From the NCBI RefSeq assembly GCF_040436345.1, contig NC_133236.1, forward strand, positions 18,431,466-18,495,465: a DNA stretch of 64,000 nucleotides, given 5' to 3'. Positions 41,001-50,123 of this stretch are shown piece after piece. Under the pieces are notes generated by a model. That model was not told the DNA's origin, ran no database searches, and saw only the letters and a program-made list of their open reading frames with translations. Positions within the stretch are counted from its first letter, which is position 1, and each line of letters starts with the position of its first letter. A program made the translations under genes and the position numbers. Source of the stretch: Pagrus major. Lineage: Eukaryota; Chordata; Actinopteri; Spariformes; Sparidae.

Positions 41001-42272
41001 CTACACAAGAGATCTCCAGGTCACCACGGTTACCTATACGTAAACCCTCGATTGGGTCACCCAGTCTAACACGGAGGGAATTTCCTCTTGATGACATCAC
41101 TCAGGTAAAAGTCAAATTATTTGAAGCTAATTCATAATTTTTTATGAATTTGCCTGGGTCAGCGGTGCTTAGTAAAAATAATGATTAAAGTGAACACACT
41201 TGGCAGTGTTGGAGGGTTTGAAGCCTGTGAGGGTTCATGCCCTAGCTTCACTGTTGTTTGATGGATGGGTTAGGTTAGTCGTGGGTTCAGGGGTGTGGGC
41301 AACGTTATTTCTGATGATAAGCTAACACATTGAGATTTTTTTTTTTTTTAACATTTGTTTATTTGATATATATGATTTTGAAAAGTGGTATAGAAATACA
41401 ACAGAACTAATAATAAATTCACTAGAGCTTTCCAATCAGACTAATGACAGGTGGTCAGGTTTTCTGGAAGAGTCCCTCTTTGTCAAAGATTTTTGACATC
41501 ACATTTCTTTTGTTTTTTTCTGTTGTTTTTTTCTTATGATTCCTTGGTGATTAATATTATTCTCTTTGTTCATGTCTCGCAGCAAAATTACCTTGCTCAG
41601 GTCACATCCAATATCTGGGGAACAAAGTTCAAGATTGTTGGGCTGGCCACATTCTTGCCAACCAATCTTGGTGCAGGTAACCAATCAACAACTTAGCCTT
41701 TTAGTGTTTAGCCCTGAATGAATAAATAAATTCCTCATTCCTACCCTGTTCCTCTTCCCTCAGTCATCTACAAGACAAGCCTCCTCCATCTGCAGCCCCG
41801 ACAGATGACCATCTACCTGCCAGAGGTGCGCAAGATCTCCATGGACTATATCAACCTGCCTGTTTTTAGCCCAAATGTCTTCAGTGAAGATGAAGATGAC
41901 CTGCCTGTCACGGGCCCTGCTGGTGGCTCTGACGACAACCCGCCCTGCACTGTCAACATCCCTATTGCTCCCATCCATAGCCCCGCCCAGGCCATGTCCC
42001 CTGCCCAAAGCATTGGTTTAGTCCAGTCACTACTAGCCAATCAAAATGTTCAGTTGGATGTCCTAACAAATCCCACAGCAAGCCCTGCTGGGGCTGCTGC
42101 CAGTGGGTCAGACCAAAGCCAGGACACCATCCTGACAGCCCAGTACACGGTCCCCTCCAGGTACTCCAGTCCTGGTCAGGTCATCTTTGGGGGACTAGAA
42201 ATGGGTCGCCTAATGGTGGGACCTCCACCTTCTCATCATCCTTCACAACAACAGCAACAACAACCAAGTCAC

Positions 42273-42310
<38 letters not shown>

Positions 42311-45300
42311 GCAGCAGCAGCACCACCACCAACAACAACAACTGCAACACCAACAACAAATTCAGCACCACCAACAACAGCTTCAGCAGCAGCAGCAGCA
42401 ACTCCAACAGCAGCAGCAGATGCTCCAGCACCAACATTTACAACAGCAGCAGCAGCAGCTTCAGCAGCAGCACATTCAGCAGCAGCTCCAACACATACAG
42501 CAGCAGCAGCATCAACATCAGCTCCAACAGCACATACAGCAGCAGCATCAACTACAGCAGCAGCATCAACTACAGCAGCAGCATCAACAGATTCAACAGC
42601 ACCTGCAGCAACAGCAGCAAATTCATCAACAGCAGTCGCAGCAGCAGCATCAGCATCAGATGCAACAACAACAGCACCACCATCAACTTCAGCAGCAGCT
42701 ACAAATTCAAATCCCTGTTCCCTCCATGTCATCAGGACAGACTTCAGGAGCAGCTGTGCACCAGCTCCAGCCGGGAACACTGCAGATTCAGATCCCTCAT
42801 CCACCTGCTGATTTAGTGGTTGAGAGAGCAGTGGGGGGCGAACACGAGCACCTACTGAAAATCAAAACTACTCGGTCAACTCCACAGCTGGCTGAGGGTG
42901 ATACAGTGGTGTTCAGTGCCCCTCTAGAGCTCAGCAAGATGAACCCTCCGCCCCCCTACCCCGGAACAGTTGCTGCTGCTGTGGCTGCTGCAGCAGCAGC
43001 CGCCGCCTCAGCATCAGCCTCTAGTACAGCCTCCAGTGCTGCAGCTGGAACAGGAGGAGGCACCAGCGGGACTCCTCCCCCTGGTGACCTTTGTATGAAG
43101 AAGGGAGAGTTCCCACTTTATCCTTCAGGTCAGCAACAAGCGCAGTATCCCACACCACTGGGATATGAGAGGATAACGACATTTGACAGCAGTGGGAATG
43201 TGGAGGAAGTATGTCGCCCTCGAACACGCCTTGTCTGCAATCAGAATGTCTACACACTCCAGGGACCTGGCAGCTCTGCCACTCTCAGGGTCACCTCCTC
43301 CTCCTCCTCCTCCTCCTCCTCCTCAGCTGACAAGAAGATCCAGCTGCCCTACACCTCTGCCACTCTCAACAGACTCACTGCACCTCGCTATTCCATACCT
43401 AGTGGAGACCCGCCCCCATACCCAGACCCAGCCAATCAGAACATTGCTGTTGGCAGGAACCCTGGACAGAGGATTGACAGCAGTCTGATCCATGCCACTC
43501 TCAGGAGAAATAGCCGAGAGGCCGCTCTCAAAGTTTCCCAAATGCTGGAACCACCCAGACCACTGCCTCCTAAGGCTAAAAACAGTAGTGCACTAGCAGC
43601 GTCGTTCCAGCAGAGGGTGCCAACAGCCTTATACACCTGTAGTCAGTGTAGCAGTGGATCCAGTGTTGGAGGCACTGCCCCAGGGAGCGCTAATGGAATA
43701 GCAGGAGGAACTATTATCAGGCAGGATTTCCCTCCAGGGACTGGGGCCCCACACAGCACAGTTATCGTTCATTCCAACAGCACTACTCCTTTGGCCTCCC
43801 AGTCCTCTTACAACCTGCTGAGCGCTCTTGAAGGATCTGGGAATGCAACAGGAGGAGGAAACAGAGACAGGGCTGATTATGTTAATTCAGCGTTTACTGA
43901 GGATGAAACAATGAACCAGTCACTGCGGCATCTGGCGCTAGGAGGAAATGATGCATCAGGGCTGGTTGTGAAACGCCCACCTCCCTATCAGTGGGACCCA
44001 GCTGCCACTGAGGAAGTGTGGGTTCCTCAGGAACGGACAGCAACGCTGAATCCCACTGGCCTCCCTGGACCCCACAAACCACCCCCACTTATTCTTAGCC
44101 CAGCTCAGCACTTGGATGTGTCCAGGCTGCCTTTTGTTCTTTCTCCAAAGTCCCCCACCAGCCCCAGTGCTGCATCATTTCAGGCTGCTGCAGCAGCTGC
44201 AGGCTACCAAATCTCCCTCCAGTACCCTCCGGCAACTGCCTATCCTGGAGCCCAGCTCCAGCCCATCCCAAGTTCCCCACGCCCCTGCTCCTCCCCAAAG
44301 GAGATGGTGGCGCCAGTACCCTTCTCACAGCAAGATGCAACCCTTGTCTTACCGCCAGGTTACCCTGCAAATCTGGCAAACCTGGCCTGCTGCCCTCTCC
44401 CTCCCATGTATCCAGGGGGAAGTGCTTGTGCCGGGCTTCCCATTCCCCCCATTGCCCTTCACACTCCTTGGGGTACGTATAACTCTTGCCCGCCTATGCC
44501 CAGTCCTGCAGTGCCACTACCACCCAAAGCCTCCCACATGGCAATAGACAAAAATGCCCTCTCGCCTCCTCCTCCGCCTCCTCCACCACCGCCTCCACCA
44601 CCACCAGCAGAGCTGCAGAGCCATGTAGGATTACAAGAAGCTATGGGGGAGGCTGGAGAAGGTTTTCAGGAGGTGCTCTCCCTGACTGAGAGCCCAGTGC
44701 CGCAGCGGTCTGAGAAGTTTAGCAAGAAGAACCGCAAGCGGGTTGATGGGCGTGCTGAGGAGACGAATGTGCCACCTTTGGCTGAAGGGAGCAAGTCGAA
44801 AAAAGAGGGCAGAGCTTTGGGTGATTTCAATTCACTCATCTCCAGTCCTCGGCTGGGAGGAAGGGACAAGAAAAAGCTGAAGGGACAGAAAGAGCAGCAG
44901 TTGAAGGCCAAGAAGCTGAGTAAGGCCACTGCCAACAGTGAGTTCCAAGACAGTTCAGAAAGTGAGCCAGAGCTGTTCATCAGTGGGGATGAGCTGCTCA
45001 ATCAGTGCCAGAGCGGTAAGAAGGGCTGGAAGAGTAAAAGGAACCTGAGGGCTGCCAGTGAACTGGACGAGATCAAGTGTCGAAAGGCCAACGAGAAGGA
45101 GGACCGAGGGCTGGGCAGCCAGGGGTTTGTCTATGTCATGGCAAACAAGCAGCCACTGTGGAATGAAGCCACGCAGGTCTACCAGCTGGACTTTGGTGGG
45201 CGTGTCACACAGGAGTCTGCCAAGAACTTTCAAATTGAACTGGAGGGCAGACAGGTAAGAGGAAATAATACTCACTGCATGTTTCCCTCACATTAAAGTG

Positions 45301-45527
45301 ATTACTACAGTACTCAAATATTGTGGGCACTAGGACATGATGTTAAGGATGGTACCGTCTTGGCTACAGTCTGTATTAACTTTTTTGTTTTTGTTTGTTT
45401 TACTTCACAGGTGATGCAGTTCGGCAGGATTGACGGCAATGCCTACATCCTGGACTTTCAGTATCCCTTCTCTGCTGTGCAGGCCTTTGCTGTGGCTTTA
45501 GCCAATGTTACCCAACGCCTCAAATGA
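14011..45527 (+). CDS. tulp4: Tubby-related protein 4 (WD40-SOCS-tubby)
   Basis: Exons: 14011-14262, 29267-29395, 32402-32563, 33118-33298, 36732-36839, 37022-37188, 38176-38400, 38535-38769, 40142-40286, 40960-41104, 41583-41676, 41764-45254, 45411-45527. They total 5451 nt (1816 residues; human is about 1540), all phases consistent. WD40-type repeats fill residues about 20-340 (HNSEVVLVRW, DFTWSHDGTQALISYRDG, LFGTADGQVIVMDCHGR). A SOCS box lies near 365-415 (MPSRLCSYVTTAF), the module that binds Elongin B/C and Cullin, so a ubiquitin-ligase substrate-receptor role is expected. The tubby domain is split: its first part is at 583-640 (NIWGTKFKIVG, IYKTSLLHL) and its end at 1735-1816 (FVYVMANKQPLWNEATQVYQ, NFQIELEGRQVMQFGRIDG). 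A disordered insert of about 1100 residues between them holds Gln/His, Ala, Ser and Pro runs. Compared with human as I remember it, about ten residues are missing at the exon 4/5 junction (PPQ-VHSQKPLL). The start MFAAVEHGPVLCSDSN matches the family. Confidence 0.96.
14560..15345. mobile_element. Possible non-autonomous DNA transposon
   Basis: Begins AGAAGTGTGAATCTTCACTGG with ACGATTCGATTATGATTCA and ends TCGAGAAATTTCCACACCTCT. The reverse of the right end starts AGAGGTGTGGAAA, so the termini are weakly inverted. The motif of repeated 'gattcg' and 'atcgatg' is typical of a teleost dispersed element. The boundary is approximate and no transposase is present. Confidence 0.4.
15496..15832. mobile_element. 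Possible inverted-repeat element
   Basis: AGAGCCCTAGCGATATATCAG at the left is matched by an inverted ...GGTATTGGTCGAGCTCT at the right, and the interior has repeated 'gatat' and 'attggccc' words plus a poly-T stretch. A related phrase (GATAATATCAGCACGTCATC, CAGCCGATAAACGCC) occurs at 53820-53940 in tmem181. Non-coding. Confidence 0.45.
16842..17155. mobile_element. Dispersed inverted-repeat element (AGGGCTGCACAAT type)
   Basis: Begins AGGGCTGCACAATATATCG and ends near TGCTGCCCTA, with an interior mentioning CAATATATGTTGC and ATATTGCAATG. This matches the common teleost 'agggctgcac...gcagccct' repeat. No coding content. Confidence 0.5.
18590..18608. repeat. GT microsatellite
   Basis: A run of about nine GT dinucleotides within tulp4 intron 1. 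Confidence 0.8.
19416..19421. repeat. Target-site duplication, left (GAATAC)
   Basis: GAATAC immediately before the TAC terminus at 19422; the same hexamer follows the other end at 20348-20353. Confidence 0.8.
19422..20347 (+). mobile_element. Deleted IS3EU-like DNA transposon, copy 2
   Basis: Ends are TACAGAAGCCCTAAAGGGCC at the left and GGGCTTCCGTA at the right, flanked by perfect GAATAC duplications. The inverted repeats run for more than 200 bp (about 19422-19660 against 20122-20347) and share the words GTGATATGATAGGCCTGAGA and ATCTCGAGAT. A second, partial copy of the left repeat is inserted in direct orientation (about 19670-19815). The interior encodes the same transposase N-terminus as copy 1 but on the plus strand. 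It lies in tulp4 intron 1. It is non-autonomous in its present state. Confidence 0.75.
19862..20116 (+). pseudogene. Transposase N-terminal fragment (integrase type), copy 2
   Basis: The open frame begins MQETSFSVAMSEEQEHIDH and continues through LTQAEIALCLAI, ISVRNLKRQLARLQL and VVVNYIADQLRGPGCLHN. The last part resembles the linker that precedes the 'GYR' segment of fish integrase-core transposases. After residue about 85 the sequence turns into the element's own inverted repeat, so the reading continues only as repeat-derived residues. The parent protein's DDE catalytic region is missing. It differs from copy 1 at only a few residues. Confidence 0.7.
29841..29857. repeat. LINE target-site duplication, 3' side
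   Basis: GGTTAAGGTTTTATTTC, identical to 31624-31640. It lies just before the T-run that is the minus-strand poly-A tail. Confidence 0.85.
29858..31623 (-). mobile_element. 5'-truncated L1-type LINE insertion
   Basis: A retrotransposon lies antisense in tulp4 intron 2. On the minus strand its 5' end is a truncation inside the reverse transcriptase at 31623; its 3' end is a short 3'UTR and a poly-A tail (the T-run at 29858-29871). The perfect 17-bp flanking duplication (29841-29857, 31624-31640) shows target-primed insertion. The truncation joint is exactly in the protein frame. Length is about 1.77 kb. Confidence 0.9.
30046..31623 (-). pseudogene. L1-type ORF2 C-terminal part, open but truncated
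   Basis: About 525 codons are open without a stop, from the truncation joint to a TGA before the 3'UTR. The reading starts in the palm/thumb region with FKYLGVVIP, the reverse-transcriptase 'YLG' motif, followed by KEDIGRWN and KMNILPKLLYLFQTLPIEI, typical of the thumb and downstream region of L1/Tx1-type elements. A C-X3-C-X8-H-X4-C zinc-knuckle-like motif (C-WRN-C ... H-VFWE-C) lies near the C-terminus, as in L1 ORF2. The endonuclease and most catalytic reverse-transcriptase motifs are lost to 5' truncation. The intact frame suggests a young insertion. It has no role in the host gene that I can see. Confidence 0.85.
31624..31640. repeat. LINE target-site duplication, 5' side
   Basis: Second copy of GGTTAAGGTTTTATTTC; identical to 29841-29857. 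Confidence 0.85.
32040..32256. repeat. Diverged copy of the GGCTGCAACTAA dispersed repeat
   Basis: Words GTCTAATCAGCAGTCC, ATATAATCTA..., GATTAATCTTATGTTAATC and TGTTTCAGCTCTT resemble the interior and right end of the family seen intact at 38897-39231. Ends are degraded. Confidence 0.4.
32568..32614. repeat. Imperfect ACGC/ACAC microsatellite after tulp4 exon 3
   Basis: A run of alternating CACGCACG and CACACACA directly downstream of the exon 3 donor (32564). Confidence 0.75.
36415..36630. repeat. Probable dispersed repeat in tulp4 intron 4
   Basis: A GC-richer island with CACACGATCTGCTCTGTTCA and TCCGCCTCCGTCAAAATAG, and CGCGTATTCTCCGCG within AT-rich intron. It resembles a repeat I associate with teleost genomes, but there is no second copy in this window, so this is memory-based. 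The open frames over it on both strands have no recognised family. Confidence 0.35.
38897..39231. mobile_element. Non-autonomous DNA transposon, AGGGCTGCAACTAA family
   Basis: Left end AGGGCTGCAACTAACGATG and right end ATTGTTGCAGCTCT form short inverted termini. The interior AATGTCAGAAAATAGTGAAAA and AGTAAAGAAACCAGAAAATA match the very common teleost hAT-type short element. Intronic (tulp4 intron 8), non-coding. Confidence 0.75.
41764..45254 (+). CDS. tulp4: tulp4 giant exon 12 with low-complexity runs
   Basis: A single 3491-base exon holds about 64% of the coding sequence. In order: end of the first tubby segment (VIYKTSLLHLQPRQMTIYLP), conserved SPAQAMSPAQSIGLVQSLL and NQNVQLDVL, a Gln/His-rich run (42245-42706), VVFSAPLELSKMNPPPPYPG, an Ala run (about 42970-43020), CRPRTRLVCNQNVYTLQGPG, a Ser run encoded by TCC repeats (43295-43325), RYSIPSGDPPPYPDPANQN, LYTCSQCSSGSS, a Pro run (about 44565-44607), SLTESPVPQRSEKFSKKNRK, and SSESEPELFISGDELLNQ before the tubby C-terminal part. 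Conserved islands between runs match the human order as I recall it. Confidence 0.93.
42245..42706 (+). repeat. tulp4: Glutamine/histidine-rich coding repeat
   Basis: About 154 codons, mostly CAG and CAA with interspersed CAT/CAC (His), plus Leu, Ile and Met. The mixed CAA/CAG use means it is not a pure trinucleotide microsatellite. I do not recall an equivalent tract in human TULP4. Confidence 0.9.
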
Positions 45528-47139
45528 GATGTCCCCTCCCTACTTACCCTGAGTTATATCTGGGATTTAAATGCAATCTGTTGAAGGGGCACAGTTGTTT
45601 CATTTGAGATTAGTAAACTTTGATTTTGGAGAGAAGACTAAAATCAGCCCTGGTCATAGAGAGAGAGGGAGAGAGATACAATCACGCTGCACTACACAAT
45701 GCTGCCACTAGAGTTGGTGCAATAAGCATTGGCTGCATTTTCCAAGGATGCCCTCAGATTTGCTCCGTTTGGTAGTCAGCGGCACCTTGCAATGCATGTA
45801 GGGCCAAAGAGCTAAGCTTTGGTAATCATCATGCAAATAAATGCTGCTTTAGCTAGAAGAAGCTTGTAGACATGATAAACGATCGGTAAAGTGAGAGAAG
45901 AGGAATTGTCGAGGTGCAGTTTTCAAAAGAAGCAGCAGTAATACTTGAAAACCACACTCTGGAGATAAAAGTCATTTTTCTCCCAGAGCGCACAGGTACT
46001 ACTGGGCACTGAAATCCATTGCTGTACAAAACTTCAGTGAAACAGTTACCACTTTATTATACTGCTTTTGCTTTTAGGGTTTTATTAAATGAATCAACAT
46101 GGTGGAGGGTAGGAGGGTCTTTTTGTGTTCGCTCTCTGCCATTCCTTTTGTTACTATCTCAATCTATCTTTGCTGGAACTGAGGCTTAGATATATGCATC
46201 ACTTAGGAGCACTACTAAGAGTTCACACGTTTCACTGTTGTGAAAGGTGTGTCACTGTTAAAAACTTTGGATTGTCGAGGAGTAAATATAGATGAGGTGA
46301 ACTGCAGTCTTTTCCACATGGTTTCCTGGGACTTTGAAGGAAGAAGAAATGTTAACCCTGCTACATGGATTAATTTATATGTAAATTTTGTTGTTTATCT
46401 ATTCAAATATGAATTTTAACATTATTGTCATTGTTTGTGATATACAATCTTCATACCCTGTCAACATGGTTTTCAACTTACCTGCTTTATTTGGGAGACT
46501 GGTGGCTGAATTTGAATATTGCTGTGTAGTCGGGAGGGGCGTGCAGAATAGCTTTGACTGACATATCCTGTACTTAGTGAAATATCTACATATGGTGACA
46601 CGGGCTCAAAATAAGTCGCTAATGCCTGGATTGAACAACTCTGGCATGAAGTGATTCGTCACCTGCTGTCACTTCTGTGAAGTGAGTGTGTAGTTGGAAG
46701 ATGGGGGAGCTGTCCCTGCTCTTAAAGACCACACTAAACATGTAAGCAAAGGTACAGGAAATATTTTTGTATATTTCACCTATGCCATTTCATACTCTCT
46801 TCAGAAGTCATGTAAATACATATCAGTCATATGTAAATGTTGTAAAGAGACGTGGGTGACTTTGACAGATGTGTTTACACCTGTCTCCACTGTGTTTTAA
46901 GTGTAATATCAGGTGTGGAGTGAAGCTGTAGTACTGTTTAGCTCAACAGCTACAACCACAAAAAGTAAACAGTTAAGCTGAAATCATTGTCACTGAATCT
47001 TTGAAGTCAGAACTCCAATGAAGGATGAAGCTATTGAAATCTGACACTGAAATCTGAACAGCTAATTTTTTTTTCTTTCAGGCAGTCAGGCTTGTGTTGA
47101 ACTAAAGACACAGAGCAGGGCCAAATTAGAATGACTGTC

Positions 47140-47480
47140 AGTAGAGCGCATACCTCTGCCAAGGCCCAACAGTCCCCTTTATCTGCATCAAATTGTACTC
47201 ACTCATAGATACCAACCACCTAAATACACCTGATTTATTTCATCAAGATCCATGCATTATTACATGAGAAATTAATGAAAATGTCTATAAACGCCCTGTC
47301 TTGCAATGCTAAAGAAAGTGAGAAAAAAAAATCCTGGATTCACACCAGATATTAATGGGATCTACTCTGGGCCAAGACCCATCCTCCATCTCAATTTGGT
47401 GGGAATCCATTCAGTAGTTTTTGTGTAATCTTGCTAACAAACGGACAAAGGTGGAAACATGACCTCCTTGGTGGAGCTAA
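47140..47480. repeat. Dispersed element inside tulp4 3'UTR
   Basis: The left end GCATACCTCTGCCAAGGC is matched inversely by the right end GACCTCCTTGGTGGAGC. The interior words ATCCATTCAGTAGTTTTTG and GTGTAATCTTGCTAACAAAC match a common teleost repeat. It lies within the last exon and so may be transcribed. Confidence 0.55.
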
Positions 47481-48658
47481 TTATTAGACACATTGCAAAT
47501 ATCTGCAATAGGTTTTATTTGTATAAGATGGTCGCCAAAGTCAGTAAAAAAGGGCAGTAATATTTAGGCTTAATAGCATTAGGCAGGTGTGATTAACATT
47601 TGTGCCAAAATACGCATTTGCTTAAATTTATAGTTAAAAAATGGGCCTCGAGGGAAGTGTAACTTCATTTCTAGCTCTGTTTTAGTTTCTGAATTGATGA
47701 GATTATTACATTCTTTAGTGTGATCTTTCCACACCACGAGATGCATGTCTGTCAGAGGGGGAGTGTTGTAGGGAAAAAGAATTTCAAATAAAAGTCTCTA
47801 CTGATCGTTTAAAAAAATGAAAAGAACATGAGCATGTCATAAAGAAAATATCCATCTTTTTGTGTTAGTTGTGCAATATTTTCTTGGGGGAAAAATTCTT
47901 TGTCATCACTTTTGACCACAGTTTGATACCGTTCTTTTAGTTCAGCATCTCAGTTGCTGATCTGTATGTTTTATTTATGAGATTATTTCCTAAAGGAGAT
48001 ATAGTATCTATACATACTGTATATTGTGGAATTTTCTGAACATTTCTTTGTGTTGATAAAAAGAAAAAAAAAATTGTTTCAAGTGTAGCCCATATTGTGA
48101 GATGGGAAGGTGGGGGTTGGGTCGGGAGGGTCGGGAACGGGCAAATTTTCTGTGTTTTGTGAAGTTTGCATTGGATGGAAAAGATGTGAATGAGTAAGTG
48201 CCCAGTTTAGTGTAGTCGGTAGACTAGTTATGTAGAGTGTAACTGTCAAGTCAAGGTGTGTCTGTATTCAACTGTGCAGTCTACCAATCCCATCAGTGTT
48301 TAATCTATTATCTTTAAAGGTGTGTGATCATGGCTTCTTACACATACACACACACATACACACATCGTTCACATAAGTTCACAAGTGTAAGCCACTGAGT
48401 TCATGTTGAGAATTGCCTATGGACTTAGGTTAAGGATTCACTTTAAACTGATTTCATGAGATGACCTGTTGTAGATATTGTAGGATTTGGCTTTTCTTTA
48501 GAAAAGATATGTGCTTTGTATTTCTAGATGTAGACTTAAATGACAAAAACACTTGAAAAGAATCTGACTCCGATTTGGTGACTGAACGTTTATAGTGAAT
48601 GGATAGTAAGGCATGCCATGTAAATTATTTTATAATTGTATATGTCACGCATCTTTTG

Positions 48659-48664
48659 AATAAA
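48659..48664 (+). promoter_or_regulatory. tulp4: tulp4 polyadenylation signal
   Basis: AATAAA followed within 20 bases by an A-rich stretch, 3.1 kb after the stop. Confidence 0.6.
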
Positions 48665-48774
48665 ACGTCATTGTTTCAGAAAAAAAAATGCTGTGTCTTG
48701 TCTCCAAATTATATCTAGTATTGTCGTATTTAAAGTTGCCATTGTTTAAATCTAGCCAGCTATTGGACTAGACT

Positions 48775-49075
48775 AGAGTTTGTAAAAAGTACCCAAACAT
48801 CATACTAGAGTAAAAGTAAAGATATCGTGTTAGAATATTACTTTGGTAATAGTGAAAGTCACCCATGCAAATAGTACTTGAGCACTTGAGTTTTTAAGTT
48901 TCTGATATCAAATATACTTAAGTATCAAAAGTAGTTTTCTGGTAATAAATGTACCTAAGTATTGAAAGTACATGTAAAAGTGAATTATACATGTGTTTAC
49001 AGTTACGTACAACATTTAGGGTCAACATTTTTCTGATTTTGAGAATTGGTGGGGGTTTCTTTGTATCAGATTGCC
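48775..49075. repeat. Diverged repeat with 'acttaagtatcaaaagtag' words
   Basis: Contains phrases AGTAAAAGTAAAGATATC, CTTAAGTATCAAAAGTAG and TCTGGTAATAAATGTACC. Related words recur at 6395-6510 (GTGAAGTGAAAGTCCCCC, CTCAGTATCAAAAGC), 59955-60000 (TCTGGTAATAAATGTATT) and 61070-61140, so it is a dispersed family. Confidence 0.45.
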
Positions 49076-49090
49076 TATAAAATAAATTAA

Positions 49091-49490
49091 TTTAAAGGGG
49101 CATTATGCAAGAATTTTAGTTTAAAACATTCACAAATGAACTAAAATCATCAACAGAATGTGAAGAAGTAACATTTTTGACGTTACGTCAAAGATTTCCA
49201 CATTTTGTTGCAGAGATATCTACTTGAGTTAGCATGCTAACCAGCTAGCCCCAGCTCTGAAAAACATTCTCTCTCCAGTGGTCCAAAGCTCCTGTGCTAG
49301 CAGTGTAAACACCAACACTCCCCATGTAGTCCAGCTAACTGCACGCCTAAATGAGCTAACAAGCTAACAGTGGCTACAGTCATGGATGTATAAACAGAAT
49401 ACAGTTAGCATCAGTTAGGAGTTACTCTGGTGATATGCTGCCCTTATCTGTTGTGAGTATGAGGTTTAAAAGTTAAAAAATGTGATACTG
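49091..49490. mobile_element. Short inverted-repeat element (MITE), family B copy 2
   Basis: Begins TTTAAAGGGGCATTATGCAAG and ends near GATACTGCAATG. The interior matches 9961-10335: AGTTAGCATGCTAACCAGC, TAGCCCC, GTTACTCTGG and GATATGCTGCCC. About 60% of the length can be aligned by eye. Confidence 0.65.
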
Positions 49491-49893
49491 CAATGTAACT
49501 AATAACTAGAGTTAGCAAATAAAGTGGAGTAAAAAGTATAGTATTTGCTTTTAAAATGTGGTTAAAGTAGCAAAAAAACATACTCAAGTAAAGTTCAACT
49601 CCCCCTAAAATTATACAGAGTGGGTCTAGTGTCTCAAACAGCACATGTTGAAGCACAGGTGGAAGTTTAATGCTTTCAAAATACATAATTTTTAACAAGT
49701 ATGACTCCGTTTTTGATTCCCCACACCCCAACCGGACTGTGAAAACGCTGTGTTTAAATGCAGTCATCTCCTGGTTGATGGATTGAAGAGTAGTCCAGCA
49801 GCGTCTGCAGCTCACTGACGTTTGAGCAGCTCGTGGTGTCCCTGCTGGGATCAGAGGCAGCCGTCTGTCTCTGTCCGTGGTGCTGAACTCTGA

Positions 49894-49901
49894 TCACGTG
49901 A
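49894..49901. promoter_or_regulatory. E-box TCACGTGA in tmem181 promoter
   Basis: The palindrome TCACGTGA, extended to ATCACGTGAC, lies about 225 bases before the tmem181 start codon in a GC-rich upstream stretch, similar to the E-box in the tulp4 promoter. Confidence 0.4.
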
Positions 49902-50123
49902 CCCTCCTCCCGTGTGATGGGTATGCGCTTCCGCCCCCTCTTCGGTTTTTTTTTTTTACGGCTTTTTTCCCCCTCTTTCTTTGAACCGACACAAACAAAA
50001 CAGCCTCGGCTGCACTTTCGATCAAGCGACGTGACAATACGGACGGATCATTGTGCTGTTCTCTAAAGACCGCGGGCTGTTTCCCCATCGCCATTTTCAG
50101 CCGTCAGACGGCTCGGTGGGATA

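Larger units (their letters stand above)
45528..48680 (+). other. tulp4: tulp4 3'UTR
   Basis: Non-coding sequence after the TGA at 45525-45527, ending with AATAAA at 48659-48664 followed by an A-run. It contains a repeat at 47140-47480 and a CA-type simple repeat near 48345-48365. A 3.1-kb 3'UTR fits a long vertebrate regulatory tail. No open reading frame of interest. Confidence 0.65.

Noticed and set aside
42181-42804. Long minus-strand open frame over the tulp4 Gln tract, rich in A and V
   Set aside because: It is the reverse complement of CAG/CAA repeats, which contain no minus-strand stops; no start context, splice sites or family.
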